Positions 1 to 7,669 of a DNA stretch of 26,329 nucleotides are shown here, in pieces. Source of the stretch: Methanobacteriota archaeon (GTDB taxonomy: Archaea; Halobacteriota; Methanomicrobia; Methanomicrobiales; Methanoculleaceae); NCBI GenBank assembly GCA_023457135.1, contig JAEWMO010000158.1, forward strand, positions 1 to 26,329, written 5' to 3'. Every line of letters starts with the position of its first letter. Position 1 is the stretch's first letter. Position numbers and translations under genes: made by a program. Below the pieces are notes generated by a model. That model saw only the letters and a program-made list of their open reading frames with translations. It had not been told where the DNA came from and did not search any database.

Positions 1-871
1 TCCCCCCGGCCCGCTCGATCGCCTCGACGACCGCCCGGCTCGACCGGAGATCGTAGAGGATCGCCGCCCCCGGATGCTCCTCGAGCAGGAACGCCGCGAT
101 GAGCGCGGTCACCAGGTCCTCGCGGACACGCTCGCCCCGCTCGTCGATGAACCCGCACCGGTCGCCGTCGCCGTCGAACGCGACCCCGAAGTCCGCGCCC
201 TCGGCCACGACCCGGTCCTGGAGCTCGCGGGTGGTATCGGGATCGAGGGGGTTTGCGTGGTGGTGGGGAAACCGCCCGTCGGGGTCAAGATACATCGGCA
301 CCAGCCGCCACGCAGGGACCTGCTCAAAGAGCCCGGGGACTTCCGGCCCGACCATCCCGTTCCCCGCGTCCACGACGATCGTGAGCGGCCGGGGGTTCCG
401 GACGAACCCGGCCACCTTCCCGATGTAGTCGCCGAGCATATCGGCCCTCCGGCAGGACCCGCCGGCCCGGGCGACCGGCTCCTCCCCGACCCGTGCCTCG
501 AGAAGCGGGAGGTCCCGGTCGCCGGAGAGGGGGATGGCGTCCTCGCGATCCAGTTTGAGCCCGTTCATATCCCCCGGGAGGTGGGAGGCCGTCACCATCG
601 CGCCGCCGTCGAACCCCCCGGCGGCGACGGCGTAGTTGAGGAGCGGGGTGCTCACCATCCCGATATCGGTGACCACCGCCCCGGCCTCGACTGCCCCGCG
701 GATGAACGCCCGGGCGAGCGCCTCCGACGAGAGGCGCATGTCCCTCCCGACGACAACCCGCTCCGCCGCGAGGAGGCCGACGAAGGCGTTCCCGATCCTC
801 TGCGCCGTCGCCTCGTCGAGCTCGTCCGGGTAGCGCCCCCGGATGTCGTAAGCCTTAAAGATCCCGGTCAT
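1..871 (-). CDS. Phosphomannomutase/phosphoglucomutase family protein (partial, 3' end outside window)
   Basis: Alpha-D-phosphohexomutase, interconverting hexose 1- and 6-phosphates (mannose or glucose) in the cytoplasm for nucleotide-sugar synthesis. About 290 N-terminal residues are present; the usual family length is about 450, so the C-terminal domains lie beyond the left edge. The phosphoserine loop is VTASHLPGDMNG with Ser96-His97, and the metal loop is DGDGDR with Asp233, Asp235 and Asp237. FPHHHANPLDPDT near residue 201 is also typical. HLP instead of the common HNP is a known variant of the loop. The ATG at 869-871 follows directly on the TGA of the cysteine desulfurase, so translation is probably coupled. 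Which sugar it prefers cannot be told from this fragment. Confidence 0.93.
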   Translation of the reverse strand, partial: MTGIFKAYDIRGRYPDELDEATAQRIGNAFVGLLAAERVVVGRDMRLSSEALARAFIRGAVEAGAVVTDIGMVSTPLLNYAVAAGGFDGGAMVTASHLPGDMNGLKLDREDAIPLSGDRDLPLLEARVGEEPVARAGGSCRRADMLGDYIGKVAGFVRNPRPLTIVVDAGNGMVGPEVPGLFEQVPAWRLVPMYLDPDGRFPHHHANPLDPDTTRELQDRVVAEGADFGVAFDGDGDRCGFIDERGERVREDLVTALIAAFLLEEHPGAAILYDLRSSRAVVEAIERAGG

Positions 872-2044
872 TCACATCCCTCCCCGGAGGGGGGATATCT
901 CCCGCAGCCGCCCGATAACGCCGGGCAGCACCTCGAGGACGTAGTCGACGTCCTCCTCGGTGTTCCGGGAGCCGAGGGTGAGCCGGAGCGAGCCGTGGGC
1001 GTGTTCGGGGGGAAGGCCGCACGAGGTCAGGACGTGCGAGGGCTCAAGCGACGCCGAGGTGCAGGCGCTCCCCGTCGAGGCGGCGACCCCCAGCGCATCG
1101 AGCATGAGGAGGATCGACTCCCCCTCGACGTAGCGGAACGCGACGTTGACGTTGTTTGCGAGCCGCTCGGTCGGGTGGCCGTTCAGACGGGTATCCGGGA
1201 TGGTGTCGAGGATCCCACGGATCAGCCTATCCCGCATCGCGGCGAGCCGGGGGGCTTTCTGCGGCATCTCGCCGACAGCAAGCTCGATCGCCCGCCCCAG
1301 CCCCACGATCCCGGGCACGTTCTCGGTCCCGGCCCGGCGGCCCCGCTCCTGCGCCCCGCCGTCCATGAGCGTCCCGATCCGGGTCTTCTTCCGGACGTAG
1401 AGCGCGCCCACCCCTTTCGGCCCGCCGAACTTGTGGGCCGAGAGGGCGAGGAGATCGGCCCCCATCGCATTCACATCGACCGGGAAGGCCCCGATCGCCT
1501 GGACGGCGTCGGTGTGGAACGGGACGCCGTGATCGTGGGCGATCTTGCTGATCGCCGCCACGGGCTGGATCGTCCCGATCTCGTTGTTTGCGGCCATCAC
1601 CGAGACGAGGATGGTCTTCTCGGTGATCGCCTCCTCGACCGATGCCGGCTCCACCCGCCCGAACTCGTCGACCGGGAGGTAGGTGACCCGGTAGCCCTGC
1701 TTCTCGAGGGCCTGGCAGGGGTGGAGGACCGCGTGGTGCTCGATCGAGGAGGTGACGATATGGTCGGCCTTCTTCCGGTTCGCCGCCGCCATCCCCTTGA
1801 TCGCCCAGTTGTCAGCCTCCGTCCCCCCCGCGGTGAAGAAGACCTCCTCGGGGTCTGCCCCGATCGCCGCCGCCACCCTGCCCCGCGCCTCCTCCACCGC
1901 CTCCTTCGCCTCGCGGGCGAGGGCGTAGAGCGAGGAGGGGTTCCCGAACCGCTCCGAGAAGTAGGGGAGCATTGCCTCGACGACCTCCGGCCGCGTCGGC
2001 GTCGTCGCCGCGTGGTCCATGTAGACCGATCGTCTCCTCTCCAT
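872..2044 (-). CDS. nifS: Cysteine desulfurase, NifS/IscS family
   Basis: PLP enzyme that takes sulfur from L-cysteine as an enzyme persulfide and leaves alanine; it supplies sulfur for Fe-S clusters and other thio-cofactors. From ATG 2044 the protein is 390 aa, normal for the family. Visible elements are the N-terminal MDHAATTP, His103 in EHHAVL (stacks on PLP), the PLP lysine Lys205 in SAHKFGGPKG, and the persulfide cysteine Cys328 in TGSACTSAS. An in-frame GTG at 2053 overlaps the Lon stop as GTGA and would add MTA. I prefer the ATG because an AGTGA lies 5 nt upstream and NifS proteins normally begin just before YxDHAATT. No NifU/IscU scaffold gene is adjacent; the nearby cofactor cluster at 4643-7139 may be a partner by inference. 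Confidence 0.95.
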   Translation of the reverse strand: MERRRSVYMDHAATTPTRPEVVEAMLPYFSERFGNPSSLYALAREAKEAVEEARGRVAAAIGADPEEVFFTAGGTEADNWAIKGMAAANRKKADHIVTSSIEHHAVLHPCQALEKQGYRVTYLPVDEFGRVEPASVEEAITEKTILVSVMAANNEIGTIQPVAAISKIAHDHGVPFHTDAVQAIGAFPVDVNAMGADLLALSAHKFGGPKGVGALYVRKKTRIGTLMDGGAQERGRRAGTENVPGIVGLGRAIELAVGEMPQKAPRLAAMRDRLIRGILDTIPDTRLNGHPTERLANNVNVAFRYVEGESILLMLDALGVAASTGSACTSASLEPSHVLTSCGLPPEHAHGSLRLTLGSRNTEEDVDYVLEVLPGVIGRLREISPLRGGM

Positions 2045-2049
2045 CGCCG

Positions 2050-4449
2050 TCACTTCGCCGCCATCGGCTGGAACCCGCGCATCGCCTCCGCCATCTCGCG
2101 GAGCCGCCGGTCCACCAGGTAGTTCACCGTCCCCTCCTCGTAGGTCCCGTCCTCCCGCCGCTTGCCTGCCGGGACGCCCGTCAGGACCTCAATACCCTCG
2201 TCGATCGTCCGGACCGGGTAGATCCGGAACTTCCCGGCCCGTGCCGCCTCGACGACCTCCTCTTTCAGCATCAGGTTCTGGACGTTGCTTGCCGGGATCA
2301 GGACTCCCTGGTTGCCGTTGAGACCTTTGGCCTTGCAGACCTCGTAGAACCCTTCCAGTTTCTCGTTCACACCCCCGATCGCCTGGACCTCGCCGTTCTG
2401 GTTCACCGAGCCCGTGACGGCGAGGTACTGTTTCAGGGGCAGCCCCGAGAGCGCCGAGAGGAGGGCGTAGAGCTCGGTGCTCGATGCGGAATCGCCCTCG
2501 ATCCCCTCATAACTCTGCTCGAAGACGAGCCGGGCCGAGAGGGCGAGCGGCTTGTCCCGGGCGTAGTTGTTGTTGAGGTAGCCGCTGAGGATCAGGACGC
2601 CTTTCGTGTGGATCGGCCCACCGAGCGCTGCCTCCCGCTCGATGTCCATGATCCCCTCGCGGCCGACCCCGATGCTCGCGGTCACCTTCGACGGCCGGCC
2701 GAACATGAAGTCGCCGAGCCCGATGACCGAGAGGCCGTTCACCTGCCCGACCTTCTCCCCCTCGGTATCGATGAGGAAGATCCCCCGCCGGATATACTCC
2801 TCGACCTTCTTCTGGATCAGGTTCGAGCGGTAGACCTTCTCCTCGATCGCCTTCATAATATGCCGCCTCCCGATCTCCTCGGCGCCCTCGCTCGCCGCGT
2901 AGAAGTTCGCCTCCCGGATCAGGTCGGCGACGGCGGAGAACCGGGTCGAGAGTTTGTGCTTGTCCTCGGCGAGGCGGGAACCGTACTCGATCACGCGGGC
3001 GATCGCCTCCCGGTCCAGGTGCCGGAGGTTCTCCTCGCGGACGAGGTTGCACATGAAGTCGGCATACTTCCCGGCGTTCTCATCGTTCCTGTCCATCACG
3101 ACGTCGAAGTCGGCCTTGACCTTGAAGAGCTCCTTGAAGTCGGGGTCCATCTGGTAGAGGGCCTGGTAGATCATCGGGGTCCCGACGAGGGCCACCTTGA
3201 TGTCGAGGGGGATGGGCTCGGGCTTGATCGTCTTTGCCGTGATGAACCCCATCCGCTCCCCCGGCTCCTCGATGACGGCCTCACCGGTCTTCAAGGCCGT
3301 CTTGAGCCCGTCCCAGGAGAGGGGGGCCCGCAGGAGGTCTTCGACGTTCATGACGAGGTAGCCGCCGTTGGCCCGATGAAGCGAGCCCGGCCGGATCATC
3401 GTGAAGTCGGTCGTGAAGATCCCGAACTGGACCTCCTTCTCGATCTTGCCGAGGAGGTTCTGGAACGTCGGGTTCTGCTCGAAGACCACCGGCGCGCCTT
3501 CGGCCCCGGCGTTGTCGACGACGACGTTCACCTCGTACTTCCGAAACGGCATCTCCCGGATGAAGGCCTGGAACTGCGGCGGGACGCCCGGCTGCTGTTC
3601 GGGAACCCCGAGAAAAGCCTGGAGGTTCTCGAGGATGTCGTTCTGGACGGCGTCGATGTATTCGGGCACCTCCGCGGTGTCGGCGTACTTCTCCCTGAGT
3701 TCGGCGACGAGGTTGCCGATGGCGTAGAGGGCGATGTCGCGGTTCAGCTGTGTGACCGCCTCGGCCCCCTGCCGCTCGATCTCCTGCACCTGCCGGAGGG
3801 TGCTCCGGAGTTCGGCGTTCAGGGCCTCCCGCCGGCGCTGGACCTCCGCCCGCAGTTCGTCGGGGAGGTTGATGAACTCCTCCTCGGGGACCGGCTGGCC
3901 GTTGATGACCGGGATCGTCAGAAGCCCGATGGGGCTCATCTGGATGACGAACCCCGCTTCCTGGGCTTTCTGGTTGATCCGGGCGATGAGGTCGGTCCTG
4001 TTTCCCTGGAGCGACTGGAGCGTCTCGTCCCGGCGTTTGGCGTACTCCTCGCTCTGGAATGCCCGGGGGAGCGCCTGGCGGGTCTCGTCGATGAACCGCT
4101 TGATATCCTCTTTGAACCGGGGTCCTCTGCCCGCCGGGAGGGCGATGGCGTTGGGCTCGTACTGGTTCTGGAAGTTGTGGACGTAGACCCAGTCGGCCGC
4201 CCGGGGCTTCTGCTTCGCAAGCTCGTCGAGGAAACTCCGGACGGCACGCATCCGTCCGGTGCCCTGGGCCCCTGCGGTGTAGACGTTGAATCCGGGCTCC
4301 CGGATCTCGAGGCCGAACCGGAGCGCCCGCAGGGCCCGCTCCTGACCGATGATCTCCTCCAGCGGCCGCATATCTCCGGTGCTGGCACATTCCACCTTTC
4401 CCGGCTCATAGATATTCCGGTAATCTTCTGTATCCAAAGGCTGAACCAT
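2050..4449 (-). CDS. Lon-type ATP-dependent protease with AAA_32 ATPase domain
   Basis: Self-compartmentalising serine-lysine protease that unfolds and degrades proteins; no membrane segment is visible, so it is probably cytosolic and distinct from membrane-bound archaeal LonB. The 799-aa protein has a P-loop region AGAQGTGR at about residues 59-66, a long helical insert rich in Glu/Gln, a second AAA part and a C-terminal S16 protease domain. The catalytic Ser654 lies in EGDSAS and Lys697 in VNEKLEG, 43 residues apart as in E. coli Lon. The P-loop carries Arg where Lys is usual, which I recall as typical of AAA_32 proteins. An ATG at 4563 is in frame, but the extra residues look untranslated; ATG 4449 has GGTGA 5 nt upstream. 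First gene of the run Lon-NifS-phosphomannomutase. Confidence 0.92.
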   Translation of the reverse strand: MVQPLDTEDYRNIYEPGKVECASTGDMRPLEEIIGQERALRALRFGLEIREPGFNVYTAGAQGTGRMRAVRSFLDELAKQKPRAADWVYVHNFQNQYEPNAIALPAGRGPRFKEDIKRFIDETRQALPRAFQSEEYAKRRDETLQSLQGNRTDLIARINQKAQEAGFVIQMSPIGLLTIPVINGQPVPEEEFINLPDELRAEVQRRREALNAELRSTLRQVQEIERQGAEAVTQLNRDIALYAIGNLVAELREKYADTAEVPEYIDAVQNDILENLQAFLGVPEQQPGVPPQFQAFIREMPFRKYEVNVVVDNAGAEGAPVVFEQNPTFQNLLGKIEKEVQFGIFTTDFTMIRPGSLHRANGGYLVMNVEDLLRAPLSWDGLKTALKTGEAVIEEPGERMGFITAKTIKPEPIPLDIKVALVGTPMIYQALYQMDPDFKELFKVKADFDVVMDRNDENAGKYADFMCNLVREENLRHLDREAIARVIEYGSRLAEDKHKLSTRFSAVADLIREANFYAASEGAEEIGRRHIMKAIEEKVYRSNLIQKKVEEYIRRGIFLIDTEGEKVGQVNGLSVIGLGDFMFGRPSKVTASIGVGREGIMDIEREAALGGPIHTKGVLILSGYLNNNYARDKPLALSARLVFEQSYEGIEGDSASSTELYALLSALSGLPLKQYLAVTGSVNQNGEVQAIGGVNEKLEGFYEVCKAKGLNGNQGVLIPASNVQNLMLKEEVVEAARAGKFRIYPVRTIDEGIEVLTGVPAGKRREDGTYEEGTVNYLVDRRLREMAEAMRGFQPMAAK

Positions 4450-4501
4450 CAGACTCACCAAACTCCTGATCGCAGGTATACCGGAGGATGTCATCCGGCT
4501 T

Positions 4502-4512
4502 AAAAAAAGGTT
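4502..4512 (-). promoter_or_regulatory. Promoter (TATA-like box) of the lon-nifS run
   Basis: On the minus strand the bases read AACCTTTTTTT, about 55 nt before the chosen Lon start. A start site about 25 nt downstream of the box would leave a leader of about 30 nt holding AGGAG and GGTGA. The same AACCTTT(A/T) form recurs upstream of several other genes here. The position makes the in-frame ATG at 4563 impossible as the start. Confidence 0.5.
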
Positions 4513-4554
4513 CCCCGGTCCTCGCCCCCGTCCTCCAACTGGTACAATGGATGG

Positions 4555-4567
4555 TTTTAACATAATT
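4555..4567 (+). promoter_or_regulatory. Probable TATA box for the NifX/MinD cluster
   Basis: TTTTAACATAATT is the only AT-rich element between the two divergent genes facing plus. A start about 25 nt downstream would give a leader of about 55 nt before ATG 4643. It lies back to back with the Lon promoter, 43 nt away. Confidence 0.35.
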
Positions 4568-4642
4568 TCGCGCTTACGTGTACCTGTTTACATGCGGCTC
4601 CCATCCCACGGGGCCGCAGGATATCCGAAAAGAGTGGTTCTC

Positions 4643-4999
4643 ATGAGGATTGCAGTTGCACAGGACGGAAACCAGGTGTCCGGGCATTTCGGACACTGTG
4701 AAAGCTATGCCATCTTTGATGTTGAGGAGTCGATCATCTACCGGCGGGACGACCTGCCGAATCCCGGCCACGAACCCGGCCGGCTCCCGGTCTACCTTGC
4801 GGAACACGGCGTCAACCAGATCATCGCGGGCGGGATGGGCCCGCGGGCCATCGGGCTCTTCCAGGCGAACGGTATCGGGGTACTCCTCGGTGTCAGCGGG
4901 AACGTCGATTACGTTGCCCAGGACTATATCGCCGGCCGCCTCACACCGGGAGAGAGTTCCTGCCACCATGAAGACGGTGGAGAGTGCAGCGGGCACTGA
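4643..4999 (+). CDS. NifX/NifB-C-terminal (DiNase_FeMo-Co, ORP-like) cofactor-binding protein 1
   Basis: Small 118-aa protein of the dinitrogenase iron-molybdenum cofactor family, whose members carry metal-sulfur clusters: NifX, NifY, the NifB C-terminus and the Mo-Cu orange protein ORP. It has the usual start MRIAVAQDGNQVSGHFGHC, with HFG near residue 15, and the family's ribonuclease-H-like fold with a GG turn (IIAGGMGPRAI). The C-terminus is a His/Cys-rich tail, CHHEDGGECSGH, a plausible extra metal ligand. ATG 4643 is used because homologs start here; the 32 codons upstream in the same frame lack family similarity. First gene of a plus-strand cluster with a second family member and two ferredoxin-MinD ATPases. 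The cofactor cannot be deduced; nitrogenase genes are not seen in the window. Confidence 0.9.
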   Translation: MRIAVAQDGNQVSGHFGHCESYAIFDVEESIIYRRDDLPNPGHEPGRLPVYLAEHGVNQIIAGGMGPRAIGLFQANGIGVLLGVSGNVDYVAQDYIAGRLTPGESSCHHEDGGECSGH

Positions 5000-5018
5000 T
5001 GAGGCGGGTGCACCATCC

Positions 5019-5047
5019 CGATAATTATGAACATATGAGCGATAATT
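5019..5047 (+). repeat. Direct repeat CGATAATT x2, 21 bp apart, upstream of the second NifX-like gene
   Basis: CGATAATT occurs at 5019-5026 and again at 5040-5047, exactly two helical turns apart, in the 67-bp gap between the two cofactor-binding genes. It is the AT-rich part of that gap and may contain an internal promoter or a regulator site. The second copy ends 19 nt before ATG 5067. Confidence 0.45.
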
Positions 5048-5066
5048 CACAGAGGAGCATGTCAGT

Positions 5067-5408
5067 ATGATCATCTGCGTCACAGCCCGCGCCGCGGGCA
5101 CGGATGCCCCGGTTGAAGAGCGGTTCGGCCGGGCGCCCTACTTCGTCTTCGTCGACACGGAGACGGGAACATCGGAATCGGTCCGGAATCCTCTCGCCGA
5201 TGCCGCAGGCGGGGTCGGGCCCCGGGTAGTCCAGATGCTCGTCGAGCACGGTGCGGCGGCCATCATCACCGGGCGGGTCGGCGGGAACGCCGCGAAAGCC
5301 CTCGAAGCGGGCGGAATCAAGGCATACTCCTGCCGCGGGAGCGGCAGCGTGGCCGATGCCCTCGCCGGGTACACCGCCGGGAATTTAAAGCCGCTCGCCC
5401 TCTCCTGA
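5067..5408 (+). CDS. NifX/ORP-like cofactor-binding protein 2
   Basis: 113-aa protein of the same DiNase_FeMo-Co family as the gene before it, but clearly diverged. It keeps the N-terminal strand MIICVTARAAG, EERFGRAPYFVFVD (the FG of the family's loop) and the GVGPRVVQMLVEHGAAAIITG helix-turn, with a Cys in YSCRGSGSVADAL near residue 95. It lacks the His/Cys tail of its neighbour. The start is set by GAGGAG about 10 nt upstream; an overlapping ATG at 5059 is out of frame. It lies 13 nt before the first MinD ATPase, so the three are probably co-transcribed. Likely role, by analogy with ORP, is to hold a metal-sulfur cluster delivered or moved by the ATPases. Confidence 0.88.
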   Translation: MIICVTARAAGTDAPVEERFGRAPYFVFVDTETGTSESVRNPLADAAGGVGPRVVQMLVEHGAAAIITGRVGGNAAKALEAGGIKAYSCRGSGSVADALAGYTAGNLKPLALS

Positions 5409-5421
5409 AGCGGGACCCGGC

Positions 5422-6273
5422 ATGAAGATAGCGATTGCAAGCGGCAAAGGGGGAACCGGGAAGAGCACGGTGGCGGCAAACCTCGCCTGCACACTCTCGC
5501 GCTCCCGCGACGTCGTCCTCGTCGACTGCGACGTCGAGGAGCCGAACCTCCACCTCTTCCTCCCGGCGGCAGCCGTGGACGTGCCGGTGACGACGCCGGT
5601 CCCGGCGATCGACCCCGCCCGCTGCACCCTCTGCGGGGAGTGCGGGAAATTCTGCCGTTTTGGGGCCCTTTCGGTCCTGAAAGACCGTGTCCTCGTCTTC
5701 CCGGAACTCTGCCACTCCTGCGGGGGCTGCGTCCTCGTCTGCCCGCAGGGTGCGGTCCGGGAAGTCCCGCGCACCGTCGGCAGGGTCGCCTGCTCCCGCC
5801 CCCTCCCCCGCCTCACCCTGGTGAGCGGGGTCTTAAACGAGGGCGAAGTGCAGGCCCCGGCGGTCATCCGGGCGGCAAAGATGCTCGGCGAAGGGCATCC
5901 GCTCGCCGTCTACGACGCCTCGCCGGGGATCGCCTGCCCGGTGATCGAGACCCTCGAAGGGAGCGACGTCTGTGTCCTCGTGACGGAGTCGACGCCGTTC
6001 GGGCTGCACGACCTCAGCCTCGCGGCGGAGGTGGTCGAGAGGCTCGGCATCCCCGCCGCCGTCGTGATCAATCGGAGCGACGGAGAGGATGCCCCGACCG
6101 TGGCGTTCTGCCGGGAGCACGCTCTTCCCGTCCTGATGACCATTCCGTTCTCCCGGGAGATCGCCGCCGTCCAGAACCGGGGCGGGCTCGTCTGCCGCGA
6201 CCTTCCCGGCTGGGAGGAGCGGTTCGCCGGACTCTTTACAAAGATCGTGGAGGTTGCGGGGGTGAGCCCGTGA
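5422..6273 (+). CDS. MinD-family P-loop ATPase with inserted 2x[4Fe-4S] ferredoxin segment (1)
   Basis: Deviant-Walker ATPase of the MinD/Mrp/NifH class, 283 aa. The P-loop is GKGGTGKST at residues 9-17, with VDCDVEEPN as the switch I region. A ferredoxin segment is inserted at residues 68-107: Cys68-71-74-78 and Cys97-100-103-107, two CxxCxxCxxxC motifs that should bind two [4Fe-4S] clusters. The first motif is followed by Arg-Phe rather than Pro. Proteins of this kind occur in pairs beside ORP/NifX-like proteins in sulfate reducers and methanogens, where they belong to the ORP complex. Probable role is nucleotide-dependent cluster or electron transfer to the NifX-like partners. Its TGA overlaps the GTG of the next gene. 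Confidence 0.93.
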   Translation: MKIAIASGKGGTGKSTVAANLACTLSRSRDVVLVDCDVEEPNLHLFLPAAAVDVPVTTPVPAIDPARCTLCGECGKFCRFGALSVLKDRVLVFPELCHSCGGCVLVCPQGAVREVPRTVGRVACSRPLPRLTLVSGVLNEGEVQAPAVIRAAKMLGEGHPLAVYDASPGIACPVIETLEGSDVCVLVTESTPFGLHDLSLAAEVVERLGIPAAVVINRSDGEDAPTVAFCREHALPVLMTIPFSREIAAVQNRGGLVCRDLPGWEERFAGLFTKIVEVAGVSP

Positions 6274-7139
6274 TCCGGCTCGCCGTCGTCAGCGGCAAGG
6301 GCGGCACGGGGAAGACGATGGTGGCGGCGGCGCTCGCGGACGTGAGCGGTGTGCCGCAGGTCCTCGCCGACTGCGACGTGGATGCCGCGAACCTGGAACT
6401 CCTCCTCGACCCGCGCCGGATCAGCACCGAGGAGTTCCGGGGGCTTGCAGCAGCCCGGCTCGATCTTGAGCGCTGCCGTGACTGCGGGATCTGCGCCGAC
6501 CACTGCCGGTTCGGAGCGATCGTGCGCCGTGACGACGCCTGGACGGTGGAGACCCTTCACTGCGAGGGCTGCGGCGTCTGCACCTACGTCTGCCCGATGG
6601 GGGCGGTCTCGATGGAGCCGCGCGTCTGCGGGGAGATCTACGTCTCCGAGACGGCGATGGGGGACCTCGCCCACGCCCGGCTCTTTCCGGGTTCGGGGAA
6701 CTCGGGGCTGCTCGTCAACGAGGTGAAGAAGCGGGCGCTCGCCCGGTCGGCCGGCAGGGATCTCCTCCTCGCCGACGGGCCGCCGGGGATCGGGTGCCCC
6801 CTGATCGCGACGGTCGGCGGCATGGACGCGGTCCTGGTCGTCACGGAGCCGGGGGTCTCGGCGCTCCACGATCTTACACGGGTCGTGACGGTCTGCCGGC
6901 GCTTTGAGGTCAGGATCGCTGTCGCGATCAACCGGTTCGACCTTGCCGGGGATATCTGCAGGAGGATCGAGGATTACTGCGAGCGGGAAGGGATTGTGGT
7001 TGCGGGGAAGATCCCCTTCGACCCGGCGGTCGTCGGGGCTGTGCGGGGCGGCCGGCCCGTGACCCGGACCGACTCCCCGGCGGCGGAGGCGCTCCGGGCG
7101 CTCCGCGACACTCTTTTTGCGGAGATCGGGCTCTTCTGA
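6270..7139 (+). CDS. MinD-family P-loop ATPase with inserted 2x[4Fe-4S] ferredoxin segment (2)
   Basis: Tandem paralog of the preceding ATPase, 289 aa. P-loop GKGGTGKTM at residues 9-17, LADCDVDAANLE as switch I, and two cluster motifs at Cys69-72-75-79 and Cys98-101-104-108. LLADGPPGIGCPLIATVGG is the Walker B/switch II region. The start is GTG 6270, which overlaps the previous stop as GTGA, so the two are translated as a coupled pair and may form a heterodimer. The paralogs share layout but differ widely in sequence, consistent with an old duplication and different roles within one complex. Last gene of the cluster; an oligo-T follows. Confidence 0.93.
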   Translation: MIRLAVVSGKGGTGKTMVAAALADVSGVPQVLADCDVDAANLELLLDPRRISTEEFRGLAAARLDLERCRDCGICADHCRFGAIVRRDDAWTVETLHCEGCGVCTYVCPMGAVSMEPRVCGEIYVSETAMGDLAHARLFPGSGNSGLLVNEVKKRALARSAGRDLLLADGPPGIGCPLIATVGGMDAVLVVTEPGVSALHDLTRVVTVCRRFEVRIAVAINRFDLAGDICRRIEDYCEREGIVVAGKIPFDPAVVGAVRGGRPVTRTDSPAAEALRALRDTLFAEIGLF

Positions 7140-7148
7140 GCCCGTCGG

Positions 7149-7153
7149 TTTTT
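7149..7153 (+). terminator. Oligo-T terminator after the MinD pair
   Basis: TTTTT begins 10 nt after the stop of the second MinD gene, in CGGTTTTTATAG. Archaeal RNA polymerase commonly stops at such runs without a hairpin. Confidence 0.4.
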
Positions 7154-7226
7154 ATAGCCGCTGTGCTCTCAGGCGAATGCTGTCAGGGTATCGTGACCGT
7201 CCCGTCTCCTGACGGAACGATTCGCG

Positions 7227-7234
7227 AAAAAAAA
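7227..7234 (-). terminator. Oligo-T terminator of the zinc-ribbon gene
   Basis: Eight A on the plus strand, so eight T on the minus transcript, 14 nt after the TAA of the gene at 7248-7442. The palindrome TTCGCGAA overlaps the far end of the run. Confidence 0.5.
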
Positions 7235-7247
7235 GTTGATTATTGTT

Positions 7248-7442
7248 TTAGAACCGGGGCTTTCTGTGCTTGGGGAGGCAGTCCTGGCAATAGACGGGTC
7301 TGCCTTCGGTCGGCTTGAACGGGACTTCGCACTCTTTCCCACAGTCGGAACAAACGGTCTTGGTCATTTCACGGGGGCCGCCGAAGTTCCTCGGGCCGCC
7401 GAAATTTCTGTTGCCTCTGTTATAATCCATTGGATTGCTCAT
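7248..7442 (-). CDS. CxxC-x17-CxxC zinc-ribbon protein
   Basis: 64-aa protein. The C-terminal half matches the CxxC-x17-CxxC domain: CSDC, exactly 17 residues, then CQDC, ending in basic residues. Four cysteines of this spacing should bind one Zn. The N-terminal half is Asn/Gly/Arg-rich with the near repeat NFGGPRNFGGPRE, likely disordered and able to touch nucleic acid (inference). Members are common and often multicopy in methanogenic archaea; no function is established to my knowledge. Starts at 7442 or at the Met at 7430 are possible; I chose 7442 because the TATA box would place the transcript start a little upstream of it. Single gene with its own promoter and terminator; lower GC than its flanks. 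Confidence 0.85.
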   Translation of the reverse strand: MSNPMDYNRGNRNFGGPRNFGGPREMTKTVCSDCGKECEVPFKPTEGRPVYCQDCLPKHRKPRF

Positions 7443-7479
7443 GCAGATAAGAACACTGCCTGTAGAGATAGGGGTGTAT

Positions 7480-7494
7480 AGTATATAATGTACG
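7480..7494 (-). promoter_or_regulatory. TATA box of the zinc-ribbon gene
   Basis: On the minus strand the region reads ATTATATACTATACA, the best TATA-like sequence in this gap, about 45 nt before ATG 7442. Expected transcript start is near 7460, giving a short leader. Confidence 0.5.
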
Positions 7495-7499
7495 GTATT

Positions 7500-7669
7500 G
7501 ATCCGGAGGATGGGCGAGGGTGATCGGGATCTTATCTGAGGTGATATGCCTGTCTGTCCGCCTGAGGTATAATCCGGGCCTGGAATGGGTGCAAAATCAT
7601 AGTTGCCGGATTGCTGTCACCCATGCGGGAAGTTCCCGGCCGTGCGGGTGCCGGAACGGGTATGCGCGG
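7500..7669. other. Intergenic stretch without a gene; two weak inverted repeats
   Basis: No coding signal is visible on either strand. ATGGGTG at 7585-7591 pairs with CACCCAT at 7618-7624. GTTCCCGGC pairs imperfectly with GCCGGAAC between about 7632 and 7657. The second could mark the 3' end of the HepT transcript, which stops at 7670. No oligo-T follows, so this is only a possibility. GC is clearly lower than in neighbouring genes. Confidence 0.3.

Noticed and set aside
74..2122. Long plus-strand open frame opposite the phosphomannomutase and cysteine desulfurase genes
   Set aside because: Antisense shadow in high-GC DNA; the product is rich in Arg, Pro, Glu and Asp with no family motifs, while the minus strand holds two clear enzymes.
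4250..4280. Arg in place of Lys in the Lon P-loop as a sign of a dead ATPase
   Set aside because: GTGR is, to my recollection, usual in AAA_32-type Lon proteins, so it is a family trait rather than a defect.
1972..4503. 843-codon plus-strand open frame opposite the Lon gene
   Set aside because: Shadow of the Lon protease; composition dominated by Leu, Asp, Glu, Val and Arg, no domain seen.
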